Position numbers and translations under genes: made by a program
NCBI GenBank assembly: GCA_002311655.1
Contig: DBYZ01000009.1
Span: forward strand, 12,453-76,452
DNA length: 64,000 nt
Direction of reading: 5' to 3'
Source: Bacteroidales bacterium UBA1173
GTDB lineage: Bacteria; Bacteroidota; Bacteroidia; Bacteroidales; F082
Shown: positions 42,201 through 50,375 of the stretch, one piece after another
Layout of the letters: the number at the start of each line of letters is the position of its first letter
Numbering within the stretch: the stretch's first letter is position 1
The notes under the pieces: generated by a model
Seen by the model: only the letters and a program-made list of their open reading frames with translations
The model's database searches: none
Told to the model about the DNA's origin: nothing

Positions 42201-43783
42201 CGTTTGTAAGTAGCGTGGTCAACAGGATGAATGGCTTGGCGAGCGGTAACATGCATATCAGAGGTTCGCTCAATGCGCCTGTGATTCTTGGAGATTTGAG
42301 GCTTGACAACGCCGGCTGCAAGGTCAATTATCTGAATACTTATTATACCTTGAACGACAACATCAAGTTCGAAAGGGACAAGATAGTGTTCGATAATCTT
42401 AGCGTTCAGGACACCTTGGGTAATGTGGCGAAGCTTAATGGCGTCATAAATCATGACCATTTGAAGGACTTTAACTTCGATTTGTCGCTTCAATGCAAAG
42501 ATTTTATCGCTCTTGACATCCCTTACGATAAGGCTGATGGTTTCTATGGTACCGCTATCGCTGACGGAACGGTGAAAATCAAAGGTCCGGTAAACGATAT
42601 CACAATGGATATCGACGCTTTGACGAAGAAAGGCACGGAAATCGACATCCCGCTTTCGGGAACGAGCTCTGTTGACAATAATTTCGTGATTTTCGTTCAG
42701 AAAAACGAGGAATCGGACACCATTGTAGAGGATGTCGTTCCTGAAGTCGTCAATAATCGCGGCTCTTTCACTATGAATCTTGACGCGACAGTGAATTCCG
42801 ACGCGTCGCTGGGCATCTACCTGCCACAGAATATGGGAAGCATCTTTGCGAGGGGCAACGGACACATCAACCTTGGTCTGACAAACGACGACATGACGCT
42901 GCGTGGCGATTATATCATCACGAGTGGAGCCTTCAATTTCACTCTGGAGATGGTGAAACGTGTCTTTACCTTGCGTCGTGGCGGCTCCATCCGCTGGACA
43001 GGCGACCCTACAGATGCCGATATCGACATCGTGGGCGTGTACAGGACGAAATCCTCTCTGACCTCGCTGGGATCGTCGGTAGTCGACTCCACCGCGCTGA
43101 CGAACAACATCAATGTTGACTGTATTATCAGGCTTTCCGACAAACTGATGAACCCGACAATCGACTTCGCAATAGAGTTGCCAAATGCCACAGAAGATAC
43201 GAAAAACCTTGTATTTTCTGTCATTGACACAACGAATCAGGCTATTATGGCGCAGCAGGTGTTCTCGCTCATGGTCATCGGCTCGTTCTCGTATACCGCC
43301 GGAAACAACATCAGCCGAATTGGAACTACTGCCGGCTATAGCGTAATCACAAATCAGCTGAGCAACTGGCTGTCGCAGATTTCCAAGGATTTCGATATCG
43401 GTATCAACTACACTCCGAACGATCAGCTGACCAACGAGGAGCTCGAAGTGGCGCTTTCCACACAGCTGTTCGACGACCGTCTCATCATCGAAGGCAACTT
43501 CGGCGTGATCCGAGGCAACAGAAGCGACGCCGACAACGCGAATAACATCGTGGGTGATGTGGATCTGACTTTCAGATTGACTAAACGATTGAGTCTCAAG
43601 GCTTATAACCACACAAACATCAAGAATAACTACTATTATTACTCGTTTGAAAACTATTCCGATTTCACTCAAGGCGTTGGTATCTCGTACTCGCAAAGCT
43701 TTGATAATCTGAGGGAAATCTTCAATATTCATAAGAAAAACAAGAATAAAAACAAAAAAATAGATGAACCTGCACCAAAATAA
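39299..43783 (+). CDS. TamB-like translocation/assembly module protein
   Basis: A 1494-residue inner-membrane-anchored periplasmic protein with an N-terminal transmembrane helix (about 9-30), followed by a very long beta-rich region of AsmA/TamB type. The C-terminal TamB (DUF490) domain includes NLGLTNDDMTLRGDYIITSG and a segment with TIDFAIELPNAT. TamB proteins bridge the envelope and support outer-membrane protein or lipid transport. The usual Bacteroidota neighbour tsaD is divergent. Its 3' end overlaps the helicase gene by 20 bases. Confidence 0.88.
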   Translation: MRKGTKKNIIHGILIIIVIIFALMASIIAAFRDLTVQSMIARSVACEMANRLETDVKIKTFYITEKLELCLEDVQINDIYGYPLFKIGKMDARIIPTINDNELRFKDIYMKDVLGRVVKYEGGKNLNFKDLFMQLGGEKKEKKESDGDFDFHLKVDNFKLDNGHVVYWNQNKDKPEKLSMDWAHIDIDSIYGVFSNLEVKHDSVSGYVHTLKGKDKCGLVLEDGSGDVLFCEKCLNIDSLKLVTGESHVDLDLRFEYNNSRAYYEFVDSVRIIGNIRPSTLLLSDLKYFSWILHKLPDKFNFTGYYDGTVSDFTVSDFVADFGNESHIDADVSFTGLPEFYDAYMDITIREMLSSYNDTKNFAIPIESKTVPIPEELSGIGTYMMAGTFQGYALDFKTQFSLATDMGDIDAAVYLNTTENSGYSFNIAANRLNISDLIGMDDVETTFSMEMSGQGMEVAETEFEADVHFGSLKILGNEFKDFNVHGDFENQRFITIAGVKHPNLDLDVSAMIDLKGKMPSYNIIADIRNVDFVALNLLDTDTIMNLETNIDLQFSGNEIDNITGRLDIKDTRYYNGEEYRMNAFNASVSEVAGIKDVEIDCDFFDFYGTGIINAKTFMNAMKNTGKHYVNMPQWFANTVPDTHKQEFSLSMNLKDTRQLTKLFVPSLYVSSGTTINASYTDGYSYHGSTIESPEVWYNGFKFKNIDIRNTARFDEFVSRISCDDFIMRDTTSNNPDPISLENIVIMTTCGHDQVNTVVTWDDDDEADHTKAKITSNFVPHHDSGGLLSIKSEEIVVNDTAWYLHPDCRIDFHKLRTDFKDVSLYTDYQKIAVYGVMPKHDTDTLYASFHNVDVSDIDYITLSDNLNFDGTLNGYLGISGMNENFSFTADIDLKKFFINGQEVGDVLASAKWYEPKESIFINMEVYNSLFDNDKHESVGLLGFYYPKKQKNNISFDLMFDDFKLETLSPFVSSVVNRMNGLASGNMHIRGSLNAPVILGDLRLDNAGCKVNYLNTYYTLNDNIKFERDKIVFDNLSVQDTLGNVAKLNGVINHDHLKDFNFDLSLQCKDFIALDIPYDKADGFYGTAIADGTVKIKGPVNDITMDIDALTKKGTEIDIPLSGTSSVDNNFVIFVQKNEESDTIVEDVVPEVVNNRGSFTMNLDATVNSDASLGIYLPQNMGSIFARGNGHINLGLTNDDMTLRGDYIITSGAFNFTLEMVKRVFTLRRGGSIRWTGDPTDADIDIVGVYRTKSSLTSLGSSVVDSTALTNNINVDCIIRLSDKLMNPTIDFAIELPNATEDTKNLVFSVIDTTNQAIMAQQVFSLMVIGSFSYTAGNNISRIGTTAGYSVITNQLSNWLSQISKDFDIGINYTPNDQLTNEELEVALSTQLFDDRLIIEGNFGVIRGNRSDADNANNIVGDVDLTFRLTKRLSLKAYNHTNIKNNYYYYSFENYSDFTQGVGISYSQSFDNLREIFNIHKKNKNKNKKIDEPAPK
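39304..39311 (-). promoter_or_regulatory. -7 promoter motif for tsaD
   Basis: Minus strand reads TACCTTTG then C-G, 17 bases before the tsaD ATG. It occupies codons 2 to 5 of tamB. Confidence 0.55.
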
Positions 43784-46700
43784 ACCTTTTAAGATTTACA
43801 AAGCCTCCGCTGGCTCTGGTAAGACCTTCACTATCGTGAAAGAGTATCTTACACTTTGCCTTGGCGACAATTCTGACGCTTACCGCGAGATTCTGGCTGT
43901 GACGTTCACCAATAAAGCGGCTAACGAGATGAAAGCCAAGATCTTACGTTTTTTGCTTGGCATCAGCGAAGGCTCGCAAAACGGCGACATCGAGCAGATG
44001 CGCAATTATCTGATGACAGCCATCGGTATAGATGAAAATGAGCTCGCTAACAGAGCTAAACGACTGTATGTCAGGATGTTGCATAACTACAGCGACTTTG
44101 CTGTCTGCACCATCGACAGTTTCGTGCAGAAGCTATCACGCAGTTTTGCAAGGGAACTTGAGCTGCCGGGACAATACAGCGTCATTTTGGACAACGACGA
44201 CCTTATTGATGAGATAATTAAGCGTATCTCTGATGAGATTGGCAAAAACAAGTTCATCACCACTATTTTGTCGAATTTTGTGGAGTTTAACCTTTCGGAA
44301 GAATCCTCGTGGAACGTGAAGAAACTCATAGGCGAATATATCGAGAAACTGCTCTCTGAAGACGCGTATCGAAAAGGTAACTATAAGAATTTCAGCGACA
44401 TAGACGAAGAACAATACAAGGAGATAAAGAAATACGTTCATTCTGAAAATGAGAAGATGAACGAGGCTTTGTCTTTGATTATCAAGAATATAGAAGCCGA
44501 AGAAACAAGTCTTGGCATCTCCGACCAGGATTACAATGGCAAGGCGAAAACCGGCTTGCCATCAGTAAAACGCAAGATGCTCGAAGGCAAAAGCGATGTC
44601 ACGACTGCGACCATCGAGAAGATTTTAAGTGGCGAGAAAAACTGGAACGACGCAAAAAGTCATGTCGCAGGCAACCATATCGTTTATGTTTATAATGATG
44701 CGATTGCAAAATATAAGTCGCTGTATTCCAAGAAGTTGGTGTTTGGAATCATTGAGAAAGACCTGTATCTGTATGTTCTGAGAAGCCATATTTTTGAGCT
44801 GATACGCCAATACATCACGGAGACGTCACAGGTACATATCTCTGAGTTTAACAAACGTATTTCCGACATTTTGGGCGACTGCTCGGTGCCGTTCATCTAC
44901 GAGAGAATCGGCGAGAAATACAAGCATTATTTCATCGATGAGTTTCAGGACACTTCGGTGCTGCAATGGCAGAATTTCCTGCCTCTGATGGAAAACAGCC
45001 TGGCTTTCGGCAACATGAACATGATTGTCGGCGACGCAAAACAGTCTATTTACCGTTTTCGCAGCGGCGAAGTCGAGCAAATCATCAACCTTCCGAATAT
45101 CTACAAACGACCTGAGGGAGAATTCGGGGCAAGATGCGAGGCGCAGTTTGTGAATTCAGCGCTGAAAATGTCGCTCGGCACCAACTACCGTTCGTCGAAA
45201 AACGTGATAAAATTCAACAACACCTTTTTCCGTTACGCTGAAAAATTCTTGAATTTGTCTGACGTTTATCATGACGCCGAACAGATTTACGACACAAAAA
45301 AACAAGGCGGTTTCGTCTCCGTTGAGGTGTTTCATGGCGAGATGAAGACCTCGGAATACAAGGAAAAAGTCAAATCAGCAATCTTAAAGCAAATTATAGA
45401 TTTACATAATCAAGGAATTGATTATAAAGATATTACAGTCTTGGTTCGTTCCAATAGTGATGGCACCGACATCGCAAATTATCTGGTCGAAAACGGCATT
45501 GAGGTGTTGTCGGCTGAATCGGTGTTGTTGCAGACCTCCAACAAGGTCCAGTTGATTGTCAACACACTGAAACTGATGGCTGACGACAAAAATCCTGTCA
45601 CGAAAAAAGCGGTGGAATTTTATTCAGCGAAAATCGGTTGTAGAGACGCACGGCCGTGCGTCTCCATAACAGAACAATCCGGCGGTTTGTACGATATCTG
45701 CAACCAGATTTGTAATAGCTACAATTTCAACGTGTTATCCGATGTGTTTCTGCAGTATTTCATGAACACCGTTTACGAATGGCAGTGCCGTCATAGTGCA
45801 GGAATCGGCGATTTTCTGGAGTTCTGGGAAAAGAAAAAAGATAAGCTGGCAGTGCAAATCACCGGCGACCTCGACTGTGTCAATATCATGACCATCCATA
45901 AGGCTAAAGGATTGGAATTCAAGGTGGTTTTATATCCTTACGCCGACACGAGTCTGAGTTCTGGACACGGATTCACACAAAATGAGTTGTGGATACAATG
46001 CGCTGATAATCAAGACACTAAAGATATTCCGCATCTCGATGCGTTTTTGCTGAAATTGTCGAAAGACAAACTGAAAGGCACGTCTTATGAGCATTATGTT
46101 GACAAGGAAAACGACAAAACGATGCTCGACATTCTCGACATTATGTACGTGGCGATGACACGAGCCAAAAACATGTTGTTCGTTTACACTAACGATAAAT
46201 GTCCTGCTGGCGGATATAATCTCTTCACAGATTTCTTTGCTGATGAGCTTGATATTCAACATGTTAAGTCTGACAATGATGACGCCGACTTCGACGATTA
46301 TTTTGTGAAAAACAATGAATTTGATATTCAGGAAGGCGAGGAGAAGACATCGTATAATTATGGCGATTTAGTATCTACCATATTGGAAATCAACAAGAAA
46401 GAAGATAATAAGGACAATGTTGGCATATTGGAATTAGAGGCTGGCAAGGAGGCTCCAAAATCGTTGGATTGGTCCGAAAAACTTAAAGTTGACCCTGATC
46501 CAACCATGATTTGGGCTGAAAAAGGCTCATTTATGCCTGAGGAATGGGGCGCGCTGGTGCATCAGATACTTTCACGAATCAAAACGATTGACGACGCTGA
46601 AAAGGCTTTGCGACCATATGTCAACGATGGTACTATCGATGAGGAACAGGCTGCAAAACTGCTCGAGACTTTCCACAAAGTGATTGATATTCCTGAGCTT

Positions 46701-47042
46701 AAGCCAGCGTTTGCAGAAGATGCTGTGGTGAAAAACGAGATGGATATCCACACTTACGACGGCAGAATCATTCGTCCTGACCGCTATGCAGAGACCCGAC
46801 AAGGTGTCATCCTGATTGATTACAAGACGGGAAAAGAGCATGAGAAGTATTACAATCAGCTGCGTGACTACATGAGTGCGATTATTCAGATGAATTCCAT
46901 GCAGCAAATTAAGGCTTATCTCGTTTATATAGGAGATGAGGTTAAAGCTGTTGAAGTGGAAATGGTACCTGTCATTTCGACCGAAGCAAAGCGGAGTGGA
47001 GAAATCTCAAACAACAATAAACAATTATCATTAGAATTATAA
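43764..47042 (+). CDS. RecB/AddA-like helicase-nuclease with two repeat-encoded segments
   Basis: A 1092-residue UvrD-superfamily DNA helicase with a C-terminal PD-(D/E)XK nuclease, as used for double-strand-break end processing. Motifs are Walker A ASAGSGKT (residues about 14-21), TFTNKAANEMK, the Walker B IDEFQDTS, GDAKQSIYRFR, TIHKAKGLEF, VAMTRAKN and the nuclease core LIDYKTGK near 1015. Residues about 627-634 come from a perfect palindrome (45643-45664), and residues about 1070-1082 from a palindromic repeat (46971-47008), after which the protein ends in ten residues. It overlaps tamB by 20 bases. The AddB-like partner is not in the window. Confidence 0.88.
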   Translation: MNLHQNKPFKIYKASAGSGKTFTIVKEYLTLCLGDNSDAYREILAVTFTNKAANEMKAKILRFLLGISEGSQNGDIEQMRNYLMTAIGIDENELANRAKRLYVRMLHNYSDFAVCTIDSFVQKLSRSFARELELPGQYSVILDNDDLIDEIIKRISDEIGKNKFITTILSNFVEFNLSEESSWNVKKLIGEYIEKLLSEDAYRKGNYKNFSDIDEEQYKEIKKYVHSENEKMNEALSLIIKNIEAEETSLGISDQDYNGKAKTGLPSVKRKMLEGKSDVTTATIEKILSGEKNWNDAKSHVAGNHIVYVYNDAIAKYKSLYSKKLVFGIIEKDLYLYVLRSHIFELIRQYITETSQVHISEFNKRISDILGDCSVPFIYERIGEKYKHYFIDEFQDTSVLQWQNFLPLMENSLAFGNMNMIVGDAKQSIYRFRSGEVEQIINLPNIYKRPEGEFGARCEAQFVNSALKMSLGTNYRSSKNVIKFNNTFFRYAEKFLNLSDVYHDAEQIYDTKKQGGFVSVEVFHGEMKTSEYKEKVKSAILKQIIDLHNQGIDYKDITVLVRSNSDGTDIANYLVENGIEVLSAESVLLQTSNKVQLIVNTLKLMADDKNPVTKKAVEFYSAKIGCRDARPCVSITEQSGGLYDICNQICNSYNFNVLSDVFLQYFMNTVYEWQCRHSAGIGDFLEFWEKKKDKLAVQITGDLDCVNIMTIHKAKGLEFKVVLYPYADTSLSSGHGFTQNELWIQCADNQDTKDIPHLDAFLLKLSKDKLKGTSYEHYVDKENDKTMLDILDIMYVAMTRAKNMLFVYTNDKCPAGGYNLFTDFFADELDIQHVKSDNDDADFDDYFVKNNEFDIQEGEEKTSYNYGDLVSTILEINKKEDNKDNVGILELEAGKEAPKSLDWSEKLKVDPDPTMIWAEKGSFMPEEWGALVHQILSRIKTIDDAEKALRPYVNDGTIDEEQAAKLLETFHKVIDIPELKPAFAEDAVVKNEMDIHTYDGRIIRPDRYAETRQGVILIDYKTGKEHEKYYNQLRDYMSAIIQMNSMQQIKAYLVYIGDEVKAVEVEMVPVISTEAKRSGEISNNNKQLSLEL
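45643..45664. repeat. 22-bp perfect palindrome inside the helicase gene
   Basis: GAGACGCACGG and its exact complement back to back. It is translated in frame as part of CRDARPCVS. A related palindrome forms the terminator at 50343-50375. Confidence 0.75.
46971..47008. repeat. CATTTCGACCGAA repeat in the 3' end of the helicase gene
   Basis: It runs from GTCATTTCGACCGAA to GGAGAAATCTC, matching one arm of the element at 7285-7408. It encodes VISTEAKRSGEIS near the C-terminus. Confidence 0.75.
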
Positions 47043-47060
47043 CCATTAAATATTTAATCT

Positions 47061-50000
47061 ATGAAGAAAAACTTATTGATTTTCAGCATGTTGCTTGCAT
47101 TCGGCGCTTTGTCGCTGCAGGCACAGAACGAGGCTAAGATGCTGCGTTTTCCGGCTATTCACGGAAACCAGGTGGTCTTCAGCTATGCCGGTGACCTTTA
47201 CACCGTCGACATCAACGGTGGTGAGGCTCGCCAACTGACTAACGACCCTGACGGATTTGAGATCTTCGCACGATTCTCTCCAGACGGGAAAAACATTGCA
47301 TTTACAGGACAATACGACGGCAACACTGAGGTTTATGTGATGCCAGCGCAAGGTGGGGAGCCTAAACGTGTCACTTACACCTCCACCCTTGACCGTGATG
47401 ACCTCTCGGACCGCATGGGACCGAACAACATCGTGATGACATGGAAAGACAACGAAAATATCGTATATCGTTCACGCAGAATCACTTGGGACGATTTCGT
47501 CGGACAGCTGTTTGTCGCCAACATCAACGGAGGACTGGGCGAACAGCTCCCATTCGAAGAAGGTGGCTGGATAACGTATTCACCTGACGGTCAAAAGATT
47601 GCGTTTAACCGTGTGATGCGCGAGTTCCGCACTTGGAAATATTATCGTGGCGGAATGGCCGACGATGTCTGGATCTTCGACTTCAACACAAAAGAACTCA
47701 CCAATATCACAAACAACGTCGCTCAGGATATCTTCCCGATGTGGGCTGGCGACAAAATTTATTTCTGCTCCGACCGCGACAGAACGATGAACATCTTCTG
47801 CTATGACCTGAAAACAAAGGCAATCACGAAGGTTACGAATTACACATATTACGATGTGAAATATCCTTCGCTTGGTGACAACGACATCGTTTATGAAAAC
47901 GGCGGCATGTTGTATCGTCTGAGCTTGAAGGACAACAGCATTCACCCGATAAAAGTGAGAATCGTCAACGATGGCATATCATCGAGAACGAAATACATCG
48001 ACGCATCGAAATTCATAACCTCGGGTGATGTGTCTCCTGATGGCAAACGTATTGTCTTAGGTGCTCGCGGTGATGTTTGGACATTGCCTGTAGAGTCAGG
48101 AATTACTCGTAATCTCACAAAATCTGACGGCGTCCACGACCGCAACGTCGCATGGTCGCCTGATGGCGAATATATCGCTTACATCTCTGATAGAACTGGC
48201 AACGACGAGCTTTACATCCAGAAACAGGACGGCAAAGAGGAGGCTATCCAACTCACTGATCCTAAATCTGTTTCGGAGACTTACAAATACCAGCCTTCAT
48301 GGTCGCCAGATAGCAAAAAGATTGCCTGGTACGACAAAATGAACCGCCTCATGGTGATTGACGTCGCTTCGAAGAAAGTGACTGAGGTGGCAAAGAGCCA
48401 GGCTGGTGAGATGGGAGATTTTACATGGTCGCCCGACAGCAAATGGATAGCTTACACAGATGCGAACATGTCGGAGTTTAGCAGAATATTCATCTATAAC
48501 GTTGATACTCAGAAGTCTGAGCCTGTCACCGACACTTGGTTCAACTCATCGAATCCGACCTTCGACAAGAACGGAAAGTATCTGTATTTCACCTCAGAAC
48601 GTGATTTCAACCCGACATACAGCAGCGTGGAGTGGAACTACGCCTATCGTGAGCAGAGCCGTATCTATTTGATTACCTTGCAGAAAGACACCCCATCGCC
48701 GTTCCTCGCAAAGAATGACGAAGTGAAAGTCGAAAAAGGCGAGGCAAAAGAAGAAAAACATGGCAAAGACAAGAAAAAAGATTCCAAGAAAGAGGATAAC
48801 AAGTCGATAAAGATTGATTTTGAAGGCATTATGAGCCGTATCATCCCATTGTCAGACATCAAAACCGCATATTATTACGAGCTCAAAGGCGTTGAAAACG
48901 GGCTTTATTACATGTCTTGGGGCAACCGTGGCGGCGGCTTGTATTACTATGATTTGGAGGAAAAAGAAGCTACTAGAATCGGTGACTTCAACGGCTATGG
49001 ATTGACTCCTGACGGAAAGAAGATGATTGTTAGAAAACGTTGGGACATTGCGGTTATCAACGCTCCAAAGCGTGAGGTGAAGAGCATCGACAATCCTGTC
49101 GACCTATCAAACATGAAGAAATGGGTCAACCTTCACGAAGAATGGGCTCAGATCTACACCGAGGCATGGCGTCAGATGCGTGATTTCTTCTATGCGCCAA
49201 ACATGCACGGTAACGACTGGCCGGCAATCCACGACAAATACTCTGTCTTGATCCCGTATTGCGGAGACCGTAACGATGTCAACTACCTCATCGGCGAGAT
49301 GATTGGCGAGTTGAACATCGGTCATGCTTACACTGGCGGCGGCGACCGTGTCGAGACATCACGTCTAAAACTAGGTCTGCTTGGCGCTGAACTTGAGCGT
49401 GACGGTAGCGGTTATTACAAAATCAAGAAGATTTTGAAAGGGGAGAGCTGGAACGACGCAACAATCTCACCATTGACCGAAATAGGCGTAAATGCTAAGG
49501 AAGGCGACTTCATCGTGGCTGTCGATGGCGTGTCAACAAAAAACATGAACAACATCTACGAGTCTTTGGTTGACAAAGCTGGCAAGGCTGTCGTTTTAAC
49601 TTTAAACACTAAAGCATCGGAAAACGGTGCCCGCGACGTGGTGGTTACACCGATATCAAGCGAAAACTCGCTCTATTATTACAATATGGTGCAAAACAAC
49701 ATCGAGAAAGTCAACAAGGCGACCAACGGTCAGGTGGGCTACATCCACATCCCTGATATGGGACGTGAGGGCTTGAACGAGTTCGTGAAATATTTCTATC
49801 CACAGCTCACCAAGAAGGCTCTTATTATCGACGACCGTGGCAATGGTGGCGGCAACGTCTCACCGATGATTATCGAGCGTCTGCGCCGTGAAGCGGCAAT
49901 GTGGACCGTGACACGCAACGGTGGCGCTGCAGAAATAAAGCCTAACCAGATGATGAACGGACCTAAAGTGTTGTTGTTCAACAAATATTCAGCATCCGAC

Positions 50001-50333
50001 GGCGACTTGTTCCCATGGCAATTCAAGCACTACAAACTCGGAACGACCATCGGAACACGCTCATGGGGCGGTGTGGTCGGTATCCGCGGCAGCTTGCCGT
50101 TCATCGACGGTGGCACCTTGAACCGTCCTGAGTTTGCTCCGTTCGATCAAAACGGCAACTGGATCATCGAGGGTCACGGCGTTGACCCTGACATCGTCAT
50201 CGACAACAACCCATACGACGAGTTCAATGGCATCGACGCCCAGTTAGACAAGGCAATCGAAGTGATTCTGGAACAAATGAAAGACTGGCCAGAGGCACCA
50301 GCAGTGCCAGCATGGCCAGATAAGACACATTAA
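47061..50333 (+). CDS. Secreted tricorn-type S41 protease
   Basis: A 1090-residue protein with a signal peptide (about 1-21, ending LQAQ). Two propeller regions (about 25-500) with repeated SPDGK and TYSPDG motifs are followed by a lysine/glutamate-rich linker (about 555-585). Then come a C1 helical region, a PDZ domain (GDFIVAVDGVSTKN) and the S41 protease core with RGNGGGNVSP and the nucleophile serine in KYSASDGD. This is the architecture of tricorn protease and its bacterial homologues, which cut peptides into short oligopeptides, here outside the cytoplasm. A hairpin terminator follows. Confidence 0.9.
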   Translation: MKKNLLIFSMLLAFGALSLQAQNEAKMLRFPAIHGNQVVFSYAGDLYTVDINGGEARQLTNDPDGFEIFARFSPDGKNIAFTGQYDGNTEVYVMPAQGGEPKRVTYTSTLDRDDLSDRMGPNNIVMTWKDNENIVYRSRRITWDDFVGQLFVANINGGLGEQLPFEEGGWITYSPDGQKIAFNRVMREFRTWKYYRGGMADDVWIFDFNTKELTNITNNVAQDIFPMWAGDKIYFCSDRDRTMNIFCYDLKTKAITKVTNYTYYDVKYPSLGDNDIVYENGGMLYRLSLKDNSIHPIKVRIVNDGISSRTKYIDASKFITSGDVSPDGKRIVLGARGDVWTLPVESGITRNLTKSDGVHDRNVAWSPDGEYIAYISDRTGNDELYIQKQDGKEEAIQLTDPKSVSETYKYQPSWSPDSKKIAWYDKMNRLMVIDVASKKVTEVAKSQAGEMGDFTWSPDSKWIAYTDANMSEFSRIFIYNVDTQKSEPVTDTWFNSSNPTFDKNGKYLYFTSERDFNPTYSSVEWNYAYREQSRIYLITLQKDTPSPFLAKNDEVKVEKGEAKEEKHGKDKKKDSKKEDNKSIKIDFEGIMSRIIPLSDIKTAYYYELKGVENGLYYMSWGNRGGGLYYYDLEEKEATRIGDFNGYGLTPDGKKMIVRKRWDIAVINAPKREVKSIDNPVDLSNMKKWVNLHEEWAQIYTEAWRQMRDFFYAPNMHGNDWPAIHDKYSVLIPYCGDRNDVNYLIGEMIGELNIGHAYTGGGDRVETSRLKLGLLGAELERDGSGYYKIKKILKGESWNDATISPLTEIGVNAKEGDFIVAVDGVSTKNMNNIYESLVDKAGKAVVLTLNTKASENGARDVVVTPISSENSLYYYNMVQNNIEKVNKATNGQVGYIHIPDMGREGLNEFVKYFYPQLTKKALIIDDRGNGGGNVSPMIIERLRREAAMWTVTRNGGAAEIKPNQMMNGPKVLLFNKYSASDGDLFPWQFKHYKLGTTIGTRSWGGVVGIRGSLPFIDGGTLNRPEFAPFDQNGNWIIEGHGVDPDIVIDNNPYDEFNGIDAQLDKAIEVILEQMKDWPEAPAVPAWPDKTH

Positions 50334-50342
50334 AAAATCCAC

Positions 50343-50375
50343 GTAGGGACGTGGCGTGCCGCGTCCCTACATTTT
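50343..50375. terminator. Palindromic terminator of the GTAGGGACG family
   Basis: GTAGGGACG (50343-50351) pairs with CGTCCCTAC (50362-50370), then A-TTTTT. It lies between the convergent protease and GLUG genes. Related in sequence to the palindrome at 45643-45664. Confidence 0.75.

Noticed and set aside
42185..43732. 515-codon open frame antisense to tamB
   Set aside because: Its translation lacks any recognisable motif and mirrors the codon pattern of tamB, whose sense frame matches TamB over its whole length.
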